A stretch of DNA of 64,000 nucleotides, taken from contig JABARQ010000041.1 of assembly GCA_019186985.1 (NCBI GenBank), positions 62,001-126,000 on the forward strand. The letters run 5' to 3'. Below are positions 10,457-20,092 of this stretch, in pieces (position 1 is the stretch's first letter; each line of letters begins with the position of its first letter). The DNA comes from Prosthecobacter sp. Its GTDB lineage: Bacteria > Verrucomicrobiota > Verrucomicrobiia > Verrucomicrobiales > Verrucomicrobiaceae. Position numbers and translations under genes: made by a program. The notes below the pieces were generated by a model. That model saw only the letters and a list, made by a program, of their open reading frames with translations, did not search any database and was not told the DNA's origin.

Positions 10457-13400
10457 TTATTGGGCGAAAACCTTGTCCTGGGCGTTGCCGCCGGAGATCA
10501 GGTAGGCGACGAGGTCCAGCAGTTCGTCCTGGTTGAGGGCGTTGATCAGGCCGGGAGGCATCATGCTGACCTTTCGTGTCTCCTTCCTGGCAATCTCGGA
10601 TTCGCTGACGGCCATCTGGTCATTCGGCGCAAAGGGGTTGGTCATGACGAAGACCTTGCCGTTTTCCTCGACGACGATGCGTCCGAGCAGGGTGCTGCCG
10701 TCCTTCTTGACGATCTCGTGGCTGTCATACTGGTCTGAGATGACCCTGCTGGGGTCGATGATGTTCTCCAGGAGGTCGCGCAGGGTGTAGCGGTTGCCTG
10801 AGCCGGTGAGGTCGGGGCCGATGCTGCCGCCCTCGCCATTGAAGCGGTGGCAGGTGGCGCACATGACGCTGCGGTACATCGCCTCGCCGTTGGAGAAGCT
10901 GCGACCCTTCATGCCGGCGCTGACGACCTTGACGGCCTCATCCAGGCTCCAGGCGCGGCCGGGGCCCTTGGGGGCGACGTAGTCGGGGATGCTGACGGCC
11001 TCGGTCTTGGTGCCCAGGGCTTCCAGCTCGGCGGCTTCGGCGGGTGGCACAAAGGTGGCCATGGCGTCCTTGCGGATGTTTTCAATGAAGCCCTTGAAGC
11101 TGTTTCCTCCCTTCCAGGTGCGGGCGCGCGGGAACCAGGAGAAGAAGGTCTTTCTCAGCTCCGGCGTCCATCCGGCGGTGGCGTTGCGCAGGGCGTACAT
11201 GTAGGAGATCTGCTGGGCGTTCGGCCTGCTGCCGGCGGCGGCGCGGGCGGCGTTGGCGTAACCATCATTGCGGCTCAGGACGGCGTCGCTGGCGACCTCC
11301 TGGAAGTCATCCCTGGCGGTGGCCATGAGGGCGAGGGTCCTGGAGACGACCTTGGTGCTGTCGATGGTGGCCAGGATCTGGGCCAGTTCACGGTTGATGT
11401 AGGGATCTTCGGAAGGATAGCCGGCCTCCAGCTTTTCAGCGATCCTGGCGCAGACGTCAGCGTCGGGCTTGCCGAGCCGGATAAGCACGAGTTCAAGTGC
11501 GCGCAAAGCTGCCAGGGACTGGGCGGTGCTGAGCTTCTGGCCTTCGAGGCGGGCGAGCGCCCGGAGCATCTCGTTTTCAATCTCCACATTTTCTGGGGCG
11601 ACGTTGCCGATGGGCTCCGAGGAGGTGCCGGTGGGCTTGGCTGCGGGACGACCTCCCGCATAGGCCGCCTTGGCGCCGCTGACCCGGGCCAGGGCGATGA
11701 TGCCCTCCACCAGGGCGACGGGGTGGGTTTCGTTCAGGGCCTTGTCCTTCCAAAGCTCCACGGGCAGGCGTTCGATGGCGACCCGGGCTGCATAACGAAC
11801 ATGGCGGTCACTGTGGCTCAGGTATGGCCAGGCGGCTGCCAGGGCCTTCTGCGGGTCGACGCCGTCCTTGTGCAGCTCCTCGATGGCGGCACGCATGCGA
11901 AACTCCTCATCCAGCGGCAGGGCCTCGGCGGGGGCGGTGGATTCATCGCCCACATAGGTGACCCGATAGACGCCCGACTGGCTGCGGCGGCCTCCGACGG
12001 CGAAGTACATCGCGCCGTCCTGGGGATGGATGACGACATCCGTGAGGGGCAGGGGCTTGCCGAAGACGAACTCCTCCTTTTCGGCAAGGTAGCTGGCGCC
12101 CCTGGGCTGGAGATGGACGGCCCACATGGTGCCGTAGGTCCAGTCATTGATGAAGACGGCCCGCTGATACCTGGCGGGGAACTTCGCACCCTTGCCGCTG
12201 ACGACGCCGGTGGGGCTGCCCGGGCCGATGTCGAGCGTGGTGGGCAGGCTGTCGGGGTAGTAGTTAGGCCACTTGCCGCTGCCGCTGCGCCAGCCGTAGT
12301 CGGCGCCGCTGACGCAGTGGTTGACGCGGGTGGGGCGGTACCAGGGGCTGCCGATGTCCCATTCCATGTCTGCGTCGTAGGTGAAGAGCTCCCCGCCCAG
12401 GTCGAAGGCGATGTCGAACTCATTGCGGAAGCCGTAGCAGAACAGCTCCAGGCCGCTGCCGTCAGGGTTCATGCTGCAGATGTAGCCGCCGGGGGCCAGG
12501 ATGCCGCGGGCGTGGCCGTTGGCGTCCCAGAGGCGGGGGACGATGTGGTCCTCGTTCCAGATCATGGCGGCGCGGCTCTGGGTGAGGCCTTCGGGCAGCT
12601 TGGTGTGGTTGCCGCAGTTGAAGAAGATGCGCCTGCCGTCCGGGCTGACAATCATGCTGTGCAGGCCGTGCTCGCCGCCGCCGGCCATGGTGTGCAGCTT
12701 GGCGACCTTGTCGTACTGGTCATCGCCGTTGCTGTCCTGCAGGCGGTAGAGTCCGTTGTTCTTGCCATCCTCGTTCACCATCACATAGAGGCTGTCGAAG
12801 GCGGCGAGAAGACCGTGGGCCTTGCCCATCTCAATCGCGAGCTTCTCGGGCTTGAGCTTCTCGCTTTTGCCGATGGCGGGGACGCCCATGCGGTAGATGC
12901 CGCCATACTGGTCGCAGGCGATGAGCCGCCCTTTCGGGTCGACCGTCAGCGCCACCCAGGAGCCTTCCTGATCCTTGGGCACGTTGTAAAGCTTCTCGAC
13001 CTTGAACCCCTTGGCGACGCCGACTTCGCTGGCGGCGATGGTCTCCGCAGGCCCTTCATTCTTCCTGCCGCCCGGCTTGCCGTCGAGCGCCCTGCCCCAG
13101 GGGCCCTTGCCATAAAGCTCGATCACGGTAGCGGGCTTCCATTCTTCCTTGCCCGTGGCGGTGGCCTGCCAGTCGCCGCTGGTTTCCACAAGCGTCTTTT
13201 CGCTGCCGTTCGGCATCTTGATGACCAGGCGGGCGATGAGGGCCGCGATGCCCCCCTTGTTGCGGGCATGGACGACGATCTCATTCTTTTCGCCGCGCTT
13301 GATGACCTTGCTGATGTCGGCCTTGGTGGGCTCCTGCCAGTCGGGGTTGGTCAGCACCTTCTGACCGTTGAGGAAGGCGTCCGCGCCGTTGTCGCAGGTC

Positions 13401-13561
13401 AGCTCCAGCGTGGCAAAGTGGGCGTTGCCCGGGATCTCGAAGCTGTGGCGGAAGCTGACGGCGTTGTCCTTGGTGGCGTCCTTGCTCAACCAGATCCACT
13501 GCGGGGCGGCGGAGAGGCTGGAGGCAAGCAGGAGCGATGCGAGTAGGGGTGTCAGGCGCAT
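10457..13561 (-). CDS. PVC-type membrane-bound dehydrogenase with C-terminal haem c domain
   Basis: This large exported protein (1034 residues) starts with a cleavable signal peptide ([14 protein letters not shown]). Then come a beta-sandwich (about 20-150), a sorbosone/glucose-dehydrogenase-like beta-propeller (about 190-550, with [20 protein letters not shown] and [14 protein letters not shown]), a helical repeat region (about 560-830) and a haem-binding C-terminal domain. The haem motif CATCH is at residues 901-905, with GPDLTGSG and an axial-ligand candidate Met in the following stretch, as in the Pirellula/Verrucomicrobium haem domain. Such proteins are thought to oxidise extracytoplasmic sugars or other organics and pass electrons to the respiratory chain; the substrate is unknown. 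It precedes the isomerase gene on the same strand. Confidence 0.93.
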   Translation of the reverse strand: MRLTPLLASLLLASSLSAAPQWIWLSKDATKDNAVSFRHSFEIPGNAHFATLELTCDNGADAFLNGQKVLTNPDWQEPTKADISKVIKRGEKNEIVVHARNKGGIAALIARLVIKMPNGSEKTLVETSGDWQATATGKEEWKPATVIELYGKGPWGRALDGKPGGRKNEGPAETIAASEVGVAKGFKVEKLYNVPKDQEGSWVALTVDPKGRLIACDQYGGIYRMGVPAIGKSEKLKPEKLAIEMGKAHGLLAAFDSLYVMVNEDGKNNGLYRLQDSNGDDQYDKVAKLHTMAGGGEHGLHSMIVSPDGRRIFFNCGNHTKLPEGLTQSRAAMIWNEDHIVPRLWDANGHARGILAPGGYICSMNPDGSGLELFCYGFRNEFDIAFDLGGELFTYDADMEWDIGSPWYRPTRVNHCVSGADYGWRSGSGKWPNYYPDSLPTTLDIGPGSPTGVVSGKGAKFPARYQRAVFINDWTYGTMWAVHLQPRGASYLAEKEEFVFGKPLPLTDVVIHPQDGAMYFAVGGRRSQSGVYRVTYVGDESTAPAEALPLDEEFRMRAAIEELHKDGVDPQKALAAAWPYLSHSDRHVRYAARVAIERLPVELWKDKALNETHPVALVEGIIALARVSGAKAAYAGGRPAAKPTGTSSEPIGNVAPENVEIENEMLRALARLEGQKLSTAQSLAALRALELVLIRLGKPDADVCARIAEKLEAGYPSEDPYINRELAQILATIDSTKVVSRTLALMATARDDFQEVASDAVLSRNDGYANAARAAAGSRPNAQQISYMYALRNATAGWTPELRKTFFSWFPRARTWKGGNSFKGFIENIRKDAMATFVPPAEAAELEALGTKTEAVSIPDYVAPKGPGRAWSLDEAVKVVSAGMKGRSFSNGEAMYRSVMCATCHRFNGEGGSIGPDLTGSGNRYTLRDLLENIIDPSRVISDQYDSHEIVKKDGSTLLGRIVVEENGKVFVMTNPFAPNDQMAVSESEIARKETRKVSMMPPGLINALNQDELLDLVAYLISGGNAQDKVFAQ

Positions 13562-13686
13562 GGTGGTTGAGGGAGGCTGGTTATACGAAGCCGGGCCGGG
13601 AAGCTAGCACCTAAAGCCCTGACTTGCCGGAAACGACATAGACTTTGCCATTGACGCCCCATGGGGGCCGCGTTCATCTGAAATTC

Positions 13687-14247
13687 GTGCCCGATCCCGC
13701 CCCCATCCAACGCCTGCTTCTCGATTCCGCCGGGGTGAACCGTTGCCTGGATGAAATCGCCGGCGCCATCATGAAGCGCTGGCCTGAGGAGGAAAAGCTG
13801 GCGCTCGTCGGCATCTACAACCGGGGCGTGCCCTTTGCGGAATCCCTGGCAGCACGACTGGTCGCCGCAGGACGGTGGGTGGAGACGGGCAGGATCGACA
13901 TCACCCAGTACCGGGACGACCTCCAGTCGTTCACCGTGCTGCCCCGGCTTGAGGGCTCGGACATCGGCTTCGACCTGGATGACATGGTCGTGATCCTTTG
14001 TGATGAGGTGGTCTACACCGCGCGCACCTCCCGCGCCGCCCTGGAGGAGCTGCTCGACTTCGGCCGCCCCCGCTGCGTGCAGATCGCCGCCCTGGTGGAC
14101 CGGGCCGGCCGCGAGCTGCCCTTCCAGGCTGAATTTGCCGGCATCCGCGTGGATCTTCCCAAACAGGAACGTGTGAACGTGCGTTTCACCGCCACGGACG
14201 GGCGTGATGAAGTGTTCGTCACCTCCTGGGAAAACAAGCCCGCCTGA
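13687..14247 (+). CDS. pyrR: PyrR-family regulator/uracil phosphoribosyltransferase
   Basis: The 186-residue protein matches PyrR, which in Gram-positive bacteria binds pyr mRNA in response to UMP and has weak uracil phosphoribosyltransferase activity. Family stretches are LVGIYNRGVPFAESLA, DITQYRDDL and AALVDRAGRELPFQAEFAG. The PRPP loop reads VILCDEVVYTARTSRAAL, where the common form is VDDVLYTGRT: the second acidic residue is Glu and the Gly is Ala. I chose the GTG at 13687 because it gives the usual length; an in-frame TTG at 13645 would add 14 residues. It is 17 bases upstream of pyrB, an arrangement expected of a pyr operon. No leader attenuator is obvious upstream. Confidence 0.9.
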   Translation: MPDPAPIQRLLLDSAGVNRCLDEIAGAIMKRWPEEEKLALVGIYNRGVPFAESLAARLVAAGRWVETGRIDITQYRDDLQSFTVLPRLEGSDIGFDLDDMVVILCDEVVYTARTSRAALEELLDFGRPRCVQIAALVDRAGRELPFQAEFAGIRVDLPKQERVNVRFTATDGRDEVFVTSWENKPA

Positions 14248-14264
14248 TTCTCCGCCACCCTCTT

Positions 14265-15197
14265 ATGACGCCACGAAAAGACCTCCTCGACATCGCCTCG
14301 CTCACGGATGAGGAGATTGAGTTCGTGCTGGCGAACGCCGGACCGTTCAAGGACCTCTTCAAACGCAGCGTCAAGAAGGTGCCGACGCTCAAGGGCCAGT
14401 CGATGCTCACCCTGTTCTACGAGCCGAGCACCCGCACCCGCTCCTCATTCGAAGTGGCGGCCAGCCGCCTGTCTGCGGACGTGATCCACTTTGACATCGA
14501 GTCCTCCAGCGTGGTGAAGGGCGAATCCGTGCTCGACACCGTCGAGACCCTGGAGTCGATGCGTGTGGACTACATCGTCGTGCGCCACAAGCAGTCCGGC
14601 ATCCCCAGCCTCATCGCCCGCAACACCCGCGCCAGTGTCATCAACGCCGGTGATGGCTGGCACGCCCATCCCACCCAGGCGCTGCTGGACGCCTTCACCC
14701 TGCGGGAGAAGTTCAAGGACCTGCGCGGCGCCCGGGCGGTCATCGTCGGCGACATCCAGCACTCCCGGGTCGCCCGCAGCACCAGCCTGATCTTCCGCCG
14801 TCTGGGCATGAATGTCGCCTACCTGGCCCCCGGCTCCATGATGCCCCGGGAGACGCCGGACGAAATCGTGTGCTTCGGCAGCTGGGATGACGCCCTGGCC
14901 TGGAGGCCGGACGTTGTCTACCTCCTGCGGGTGCAGAGCGAGCGCATGGACGAGCCGTTCTTTCCCAGCGCCTCCGAGTATCACAAGATCTACGGCCTGA
15001 CCGATGCGCGCGTCGACATCCTGGGCGAGCGCGGTCTCTGGCTGATGCATCCAGGTCCGGTCAACCGCGGCGTGGAAATCACCGACAAGGGCATGAACTA
15101 CGAACGCAGCCTGATCAATCAGCAGGTGGAAAACGGCATCGCCGTGCGCATGAGCGTGCTTTACTGGCTCAAGCCGGGAGCCGGGCTGGAATCGTAA
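14265..15197 (+). CDS. pyrB: aspartate carbamoyltransferase catalytic subunit
   Basis: PyrB condenses carbamoyl phosphate and aspartate, the committed step of pyrimidine synthesis. The 310-residue sequence carries the carbamoyl phosphate motif YEPSTRTRSSFE (Ser55-Thr-Arg-Thr-Arg59), HPTQALLDAFTL, the domain-linking GDIQHSRVARS and the aspartate-binding LMHPGPVNRGVEI. It is a typical full-length catalytic chain. No pyrI regulatory chain or pyrC is adjacent. The start ATG follows pyrR closely, supporting co-transcription. Confidence 0.97.
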   Translation: MTPRKDLLDIASLTDEEIEFVLANAGPFKDLFKRSVKKVPTLKGQSMLTLFYEPSTRTRSSFEVAASRLSADVIHFDIESSSVVKGESVLDTVETLESMRVDYIVVRHKQSGIPSLIARNTRASVINAGDGWHAHPTQALLDAFTLREKFKDLRGARAVIVGDIQHSRVARSTSLIFRRLGMNVAYLAPGSMMPRETPDEIVCFGSWDDALAWRPDVVYLLRVQSERMDEPFFPSASEYHKIYGLTDARVDILGERGLWLMHPGPVNRGVEITDKGMNYERSLINQQVENGIAVRMSVLYWLKPGAGLES

Positions 15198-15264
15198 ACA
15201 ATGCCTCTTTGATCCACGTTTCCTGTCCGGACGTAACCCCACGCCGCCCCGCGCTTCAGCCCCC

Positions 15265-16554
15265 ATGCGAATCCTTCACCTCACCCCCGGCACCGGCAGC
15301 TTTCATTGCGGCAGCTGCCTCCGGGACCATGCCCTGATCCGGGCCCTGCGCTCCCGGGGACATGATGCGATCATGGCGCCTCTTTACCTGCCGCTGGTGA
15401 CGGACCGAGAGGTGAGCAATCCCGAACTGCCCATCCGAGTGGGCGGCGTCACACTGTACCTCCAGGAGAAGGTGCCCTGGCTCCGCTATGTGCCGCGTTT
15501 CCTGATGGGCTGGCTGAACTCACCCGGCATCCTACGCTTTGCCTCGAAGTTCATCGGCATGACCAGCGCCCGCGACCTCGGCCGCATGACCCTCGGAGCC
15601 CTTGCCGGCGAGGCGGGCAACCAGTGGCCTGAATGGCAGCGCGCGCTGACCTGGATCAAGGAGGAGGTGAAGCCGGACGTCATCTCGCTTTCCAACAGCC
15701 TGCTCATCGGCCTCTGTCCCAAGATTGAGCGCGACCTCGGCATTCCAACCGTGGTTTCGCTCCAGGGCGAGGACTCCTTCCTGGACACCCTGGTGGAGCC
15801 CTACCGGGAGCAGTGCTGGACCGCCATGCGCAGCAATGCCGCCCACGTCACGCGCTTCGTCGCGCCCAGCCAATTTTATGCCAGCACCATGAGCGGTCGC
15901 CTCGGGGTGGCTCAGGACAGGATCGCCGTCATCCCCAACGGCCTCGACGTGACCGCCTTCGCCGCCGCCAAGCCGGATCCCAACTGGCCGGTCATCGGCT
16001 ACTTCGCCCGCATGATCCATGGCAAGGGCCTGACCACCCTGGTCGACGCCTTCATCGACCTGGCAGGCCGCGGCACCCTGCCGCGGCTCAAGCTCAAGGT
16101 CGGCGGGGCCAGGACTTCCGCCGACGACAGATACCTGGCAGGACTGCATCGCAAGCTGGCCGAGGCCGGGCTTCTGGAACGCGTGGAATGGCATCCCAAC
16201 GTCAGCTTCAACGAAAAGGTGAAGTTCTTCCGCAACCTGACGGCCTTCTCGGTCCCGGCCACCTATGGCGAGGCCTTCGGCCTGTATGTCATCGAGGCGA
16301 TGGCCAGCGGTGTGCCCGTGGTTCAGCCCAGGCATGGCGCCTTCCCTGAACTGATCGAAAACACCGGCGGCGGCGTGCTCTGCGAGCCTGATGACGCCAG
16401 GCTGCTGGCCGACGCCCTGGAGTCGGTGCTTCTGGACGGACAGAAGCGCGAGCGCCTGATCGCCTCCGGCATGACCCGGGTGCGCGCCGAGTACACGGCG
16501 GCAAAGATGGCGGAGAAGTTTGAGGCCGTGCTGATGAATTCGCGCTTGGCGTGA
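15265..16554 (+). CDS. GT4-family glycosyltransferase
   Basis: The 429-residue protein has the GT-B two-domain layout of family 4 retaining transferases. The N-terminal acceptor domain begins ILHLTPGTGSFHCGSCLRDHALI, a glycine-rich loop usual in this fold. The donor-binding domain follows the linker IAVIPNGLDV (about residue 225) with GYFARMIHGKGL. The E-x7-E signature is EAFGLYVIEAMASGVPVVQP (about residues 336-355). It probably adds a hexose from a nucleotide sugar to a lipid or polysaccharide. No other cell-wall or exopolysaccharide genes are next to it, so the acceptor is unknown. Confidence 0.9.
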   Translation: MRILHLTPGTGSFHCGSCLRDHALIRALRSRGHDAIMAPLYLPLVTDREVSNPELPIRVGGVTLYLQEKVPWLRYVPRFLMGWLNSPGILRFASKFIGMTSARDLGRMTLGALAGEAGNQWPEWQRALTWIKEEVKPDVISLSNSLLIGLCPKIERDLGIPTVVSLQGEDSFLDTLVEPYREQCWTAMRSNAAHVTRFVAPSQFYASTMSGRLGVAQDRIAVIPNGLDVTAFAAAKPDPNWPVIGYFARMIHGKGLTTLVDAFIDLAGRGTLPRLKLKVGGARTSADDRYLAGLHRKLAEAGLLERVEWHPNVSFNEKVKFFRNLTAFSVPATYGEAFGLYVIEAMASGVPVVQPRHGAFPELIENTGGGVLCEPDDARLLADALESVLLDGQKRERLIASGMTRVRAEYTAAKMAEKFEAVLMNSRLA

Positions 16555-16583
16555 CGCGGCCTTAAGGCTCCAATGCGCCCACG

Positions 16584-17876
16584 ATGCGCTACCAGCCCCT
16601 TCCCGCCGAACTGTACCAGGCCAACCGCCAGCGGCTCTACAGCATGCTGCCGCCCCGATCCCTGGTCATCCTGCACGCCAACGACGTCCTGCCGACCAAC
16701 GCCGACGGAAGCATGGGCTTCGTCCAGAACAGCGACCTCTTCTACCTGGGCGGCATCGACCAGGAGGAGACCGTGCTCATGCTCTTTCCCGATGCTGCGG
16801 ACCCGAAGCAGCGCGAGATGCTTTTTGTCAGGGAAACCAGCGAGCTGATCGCGGTCTGGGAGGGCGAGAAGCTCACCAAGGAGCAGGCTGCGGAGCGTTC
16901 CGGCATCCAGCGCGTCCACTGGCTGACGGACTTCGGGGCGCAGTTCCGCCTGCTCATGTGCCAGTGCGACCAGGTTTTCCTGAACTCCAACGAGCACCCG
17001 CGCGCCACCATCCCGACCGAGACCCGTGAGGCACGGTTCACCCGGCGCTGCCAGGCCGAATATCCCCTGCATGACTACCGCCGCCTGGCGCCCCTGATGC
17101 ATGACCTGCGCAGCATCAAGCAGCCCCTGGAACTGCGGGCGCTCAGCGAGGCCATCCGCATCACCGAGGACGGCTTCCGCCGACTCCTGAAGTTTGTGAA
17201 GCCAGGCGTGCATGAGTTCGAGGTCGAGGCCGAGCTGGCCCACGAGTTCATCCGCCAGAGGGCCCGCGGTTTTGCCTACACGCCCATCATCGCCGCCGGC
17301 GGCAACGCCTGCGTGCTGCATTACATCACCAACCACTGCCAGTGCCAGGACGGCGAGCTCCTCCTGCTCGACGTGGCGGCGAACTACGGCAACTACAACG
17401 CCGACCTCACCCGCACGATTCCCGTCAACGGACGCTACAGCCAGCGTCAGCGCCAGGTTTACGACGCTGTCCTGCGCATCTTTAATGAATGCCGCAAGAT
17501 GCTGCGTCCGGGCGTCATCATCCGCGAGTACCAGGAGGAGGTGGCACGCCTGATGACCTCGGAGCTGATCGGCCTCGGGCTGCTGGACCGCGACGCCGTG
17601 GAGAAGCAGGATCCTGAAAAGCCGCTCTACAAGCGCTACTTCCCGCATGGCACCAGTCATCATCTCGGCATTGATGTCCACGATGTCGGCCACACCTGGA
17701 AGCCGGTTCAGCCCGGCATGGTCTTCACCATCGAGCCCGGCATCTACATCCGGGAGGAGAACCTGGGCGTCCGGCTTGAAAACAACATCCTCATCGGCCC
17801 CGACCGCAACACCGACCTCATGGCCTCCATCCCGATCGAGGCGGAGGAAATCGAGGCTTTGATGAACTCAAACTGA
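16584..17876 (+). CDS. pepP: Xaa-Pro aminopeptidase (M24B)
   Basis: The 430-residue dimetal aminopeptidase removes N-terminal residues ahead of proline. An aminopeptidase-P N-terminal domain (about 1-160) precedes the pita-bread catalytic domain. Metal and catalytic residues are visible in LLDVAANYGNYNADLTRT (two Asp spaced by ten), GTSHHLGIDVHD (His pair), TIEPGIYI (Glu) and RLENNIL (Glu). The length fits bacterial PepP. The gene starts 30 bases after the glycosyltransferase stop and may be co-transcribed with it. Confidence 0.94.
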   Translation: MRYQPLPAELYQANRQRLYSMLPPRSLVILHANDVLPTNADGSMGFVQNSDLFYLGGIDQEETVLMLFPDAADPKQREMLFVRETSELIAVWEGEKLTKEQAAERSGIQRVHWLTDFGAQFRLLMCQCDQVFLNSNEHPRATIPTETREARFTRRCQAEYPLHDYRRLAPLMHDLRSIKQPLELRALSEAIRITEDGFRRLLKFVKPGVHEFEVEAELAHEFIRQRARGFAYTPIIAAGGNACVLHYITNHCQCQDGELLLLDVAANYGNYNADLTRTIPVNGRYSQRQRQVYDAVLRIFNECRKMLRPGVIIREYQEEVARLMTSELIGLGLLDRDAVEKQDPEKPLYKRYFPHGTSHHLGIDVHDVGHTWKPVQPGMVFTIEPGIYIREENLGVRLENNILIGPDRNTDLMASIPIEAEEIEALMNSN

Positions 17877-17904
17877 GAAGCTGCCAGCCGATGCCGGCCT
17901 GCGT

Positions 17905-18291
17905 TCAGGCCTTGGGTTTCTGCCATCGGGACAGGGCCAGGGTCAGCCAGCCGGCCATCAGCAGCAGGCCTCCGAAGGGAGTGACCGGCCCGAGCCATTT
18001 CCAGCCGAAATAAGCCAGCAGGTAGATTGACCCGCTGAACAGCAGCATGCCGTAAAAAAGCAGGTGCCAGCCGCGTGAGATGCCCTTGCCTGCATTGCCC
18101 AGAAACAGGGCCAGCAGGTAGAGGAACATCGAATGGGGAAGCTGGTAGCGCACGCCCGTCTCCCAGGATTCGAGCCTGCCCGAGGCAGTCAGGGCGTCGT
18201 GCACCGAGCCATGGGCCCCCATGGCGCCAAGCGCCACGGCGGCAAAGCAGGAAAGGGCGGCAAGGCGGAGGAGGTCGCGGTCGGGGGACAT
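17905..18291 (-). CDS. DUF423 integral membrane protein
   Basis: The 128-residue protein has about four hydrophobic segments and the DUF423 signature LGAMGAHGSVHDAL in the first loop, followed by SWETGVRYQLPHSMFLYL and the GSIYLLAYFGWKWLGPVTPFGG stretch seen across the family. The function of DUF423 (YgdD-like) proteins is not known. The ATG at 18291 was chosen because it places the first membrane segment near the N-terminus. Its stop lies in a small hairpin after pepP. Confidence 0.88.
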   Translation of the reverse strand: MSPDRDLLRLAALSCFAAVALGAMGAHGSVHDALTASGRLESWETGVRYQLPHSMFLYLLALFLGNAGKGISRGWHLLFYGMLLFSGSIYLLAYFGWKWLGPVTPFGGLLLMAGWLTLALSRWQKPKA

Positions 18292-18408
18292 GGGATGAAG
18301 GGGCGGAATGGCTTGCGGACTGCCGGACGATTCAGCCGCACGCCGGCAGAGGATCAAGCGTGAAGTTTATCCTTCCAAGCGCAAGCCGCCCTTTGCTAGG
18401 CTGGCATC

Positions 18409-18960
18409 ATGACCGCCCCAACCTGGCACCTCATCAAGTCATCCACGAACGAAGAATACGGGCCGCTTTCCCATGATGCCCTGCTGCAGCTGGCCGCCGA
18501 GGCGAAGATTTCCCCGATGGACAAGCTCTCCAATGATGGCAGGCAGACCTGGCGCCGGGCGCCGATGGTGAGGGAGCTGCAGATGGACTGGCTCATCCAG
18601 ATGCCGGACCAGTACCTCTACGGCCCGACCAATGTCGCCACCATCCAGGAGTTCCTGGCCACGGGGCAGATTGATGAAAACGTCGTGATCATCGACTGCA
18701 CGGACGCGGGTGAGTCACGTTTGGGCGACCTGCCGTTTTTCAAGGCCAGCCCGCATCATGTCCGCAGCGCCCACACCACCCTGGTCGGCGCGCAGTGGCC
18801 TGATCTGGAGCGCGGGGAGGCGGAGGCCCATGTCCAGCAGCGGGTCCGCATCCTGGAACGCCAGCTGATGGAGGCCCAGCATGCCCTGGATGAGGCGCAC
18901 CGGGCCCACAACATCCTGCGCCAGCAGTTCATCGAGGCCACCGGACGCGAGCCCGTTTGA
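18409..18960 (+). CDS. two-domain GYF_2-type protein with a C-terminal coiled coil
   Basis: The 183-residue soluble protein has two similar units: WHLIKSSTNEEYGPLSHDAL at about 6-25 and WLIQMPDQYLYGPTNVATI at about 60-78. Each is followed by a helix, an acidic turn and a W/F-rich end, the pattern of GYF_2-type domains that bind short peptides. Residues about 130-175 form a charged helix rich in Arg, Glu, Gln and His that looks like a coiled coil. There is no signal peptide or membrane segment. In this phylum such proteins usually carry a following membrane domain, which is lacking here. Its partner is unknown. Confidence 0.7.
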   Translation: MTAPTWHLIKSSTNEEYGPLSHDALLQLAAEAKISPMDKLSNDGRQTWRRAPMVRELQMDWLIQMPDQYLYGPTNVATIQEFLATGQIDENVVIIDCTDAGESRLGDLPFFKASPHHVRSAHTTLVGAQWPDLERGEAEAHVQQRVRILERQLMEAQHALDEAHRAHNILRQQFIEATGREPV

Positions 18961-18971
18961 TCCAGGTCAAA
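18956..18971. other. small palindrome containing both convergent stop codons
   Basis: TTTGA (18956-18960) pairs with TCAAA (18967-18971) around a 6-base loop. The TGA of the GYF_2 gene lies in the left arm and the stop codon of the minus-strand gene lies in the right arm. The stem is short and AT-rich, so termination activity is doubtful. Confidence 0.3.
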
Positions 18972-19740
18972 TCCACCCCCGCAGACGGTAGAGCAGCAGG
19001 CCGATCTGCTCGTGCATCCAGGCTTCAAAGTTCGTAAGCGACCCCGAGCCCGGCAGATGCAGCCACCGGACGCTGCCAATGCGGTTGAAGCTGGAGACGT
19101 AGTCGCAGGGCACCGCCTGCACCTGGAGGCCCGCCTTCACAAAGGTGGCGTGCGCCCGTTTCATGTGGGCGGCGGAGGTGACCAGGAGCAGCTGCTTCCA
19201 GCCTCGTTGACGGGCGATGTCGGCCACCTTCAGCGCCTCGTCGTGGGTGTCGGCGCACATGCCCAGGCTGAGCACCTCCTGTCTCGGCTTGACGGCCTGC
19301 TTCAGCCATGCCACCACGGCATCGGCCTCGGAATAGCGCCGCGTCTTGTCCTTGTAATCGCCGCCCGCAACGATCAGCGTGCCCGCCTTGCCGGCCCCGA
19401 GCAGCGCCAGCGAGGTCGCCACACGGTCCGCGCTGCCATTAAAGCCCGCGCCAGTGGGTTCGCTTAAGGAGGGCTCTGCGCCGCCGCCCAGGCAGATGAC
19501 CGCATCGGCGGCCGTGGCATTCTCCGGCTTGATCCTGGGAAATTGATCCTCCAGGCCACGCATGAGCCAGGAGGTGGCCGGGGTGCAGGTGAAGAGCGTC
19601 AGGATCAGCCAGGAGGCGCCGGGCAGAAGCAGCCCCCGGGTTTGCCGCCGGAACAACCGCCAGATCAGCCAGGTTCCCAGCAGCAGCCAGGAGAAGCCCA
19701 GGGGAGTTGCGAAGACGGCCAGTTTTTTCAGGAGGAACAT
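18967..19740 (-). CDS. YdcF/ElyC-like DUF218 membrane protein
   Basis: The 257-residue protein has two N-terminal membrane segments (about 8-27 and 35-52) and a DUF218 domain outside. Family motifs are VICLGGGAEP, GSADRVATSLALL, LIVAGGDYKD, the SLGMCADTHDEA segment and LLLVTSAAHMKRA. E. coli ElyC/SanA relatives affect envelope integrity and lipid-carrier use; the enzyme activity is not established. The start ATG at 19740 leaves the first membrane segment intact. It converges with the GYF_2 gene. Confidence 0.88.
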   Translation of the reverse strand: MFLLKKLAVFATPLGFSWLLLGTWLIWRLFRRQTRGLLLPGASWLILTLFTCTPATSWLMRGLEDQFPRIKPENATAADAVICLGGGAEPSLSEPTGAGFNGSADRVATSLALLGAGKAGTLIVAGGDYKDKTRRYSEADAVVAWLKQAVKPRQEVLSLGMCADTHDEALKVADIARQRGWKQLLLVTSAAHMKRAHATFVKAGLQVQAVPCDYVSSFNRIGSVRWLHLPGSGSLTNFEAWMHEQIGLLLYRLRGWI

Positions 19741-19848
19741 GAAAGGCCATCCTCCCTGGAGTTCAGGTGGTTCGTCAATGCGTGAGATGATGCTGGTGCG
19801 CGGTGGTCAGGGCAGGCGGAGCCTTGTTGAAAATTCCCGACACTCACC

Positions 19849-19876
19849 TTGCCAAGGGCATTTGCCCCGCTAGCAT
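19849..19876 (+). promoter_or_regulatory. candidate promoter for tRNA-Ser
   Basis: TTGCCA (19849-19854) and TAGCAT (19871-19876) are separated by 16 bases and lie 22 bases upstream of the mature tRNA start, the distance expected for a short 5' leader. Both boxes keep most consensus positions. Confidence 0.4.
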
Positions 19877-19898
19877 CGCCATCTCTGATTTTTCGCAC

Positions 19899-19988
19899 GG
19901 AAGAGTGGCTGAGTGGTTTAAGGTACCTGACTCGAAATCAGGCGTGGGGGTAACCCCACCGTGGGTTCGAATCCCACCTCTTCCGCCA
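19899..19988 (+). tRNA. tRNA-Ser(CGA), CCA encoded
   Basis: The 90-base cloverleaf has a 7-bp acceptor stem (GGAAGAG with CTCTTCC), a D arm, the anticodon stem CTGA/TCAG with loop containing CGA, a long variable arm (GTGGGGGTAACCCCAC) as required for class II tRNAs, a T arm with GTTCGAATC, discriminator G and an encoded CCA end. The long variable arm identifies serine. Confidence 0.96.
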
Positions 19989-20018
19989 TTCTTCGCCGCC
20001 GTCAGGAGGCGAAGAATG
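19987..20018 (+). repeat. perfect inverted repeat abutting the tRNA-Ser 3' end
   Basis: CATTCTTCGCC (19987-19997) and GGCGAAGAATG (20008-20018) form an 11-bp stem with a 10-base loop. The left arm overlaps the last two bases of the encoded CCA. No T-tract follows, so it may be a processing or transcription stop structure or part of the mobile-gene remnant that follows. Confidence 0.7.
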
Positions 20019-20092
20019 CCCTCCGTAGCTCGCAGGGCGAAGGATGGGCACCACCGTTCCCCCCGGCTTCGAATGGCACGCCCCCTGGTGAC

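Noticed and set aside
10847-13546. Long plus-strand open frame opposite the PVC haem protein gene
   Set aside because: It runs antisense to a clear gene with a signal peptide and CxxCH motif. The frame is open because of high GC and its translation has low-complexity Gly/Ala/Val-rich text without family motifs.
13562-13686. PyrR-binding attenuator upstream of pyrR
   Set aside because: The 125-base leader has no clear terminator/antiterminator pair; the pyrR gene may act elsewhere or in a different way.
17896-17911. Terminator between pepP and the DUF423 gene
   Set aside because: A perfect 6-bp GGCCTG/CAGGCC stem with a 4-base loop is present, but there is no T-tract on either strand and it overlaps the DUF423 stop.
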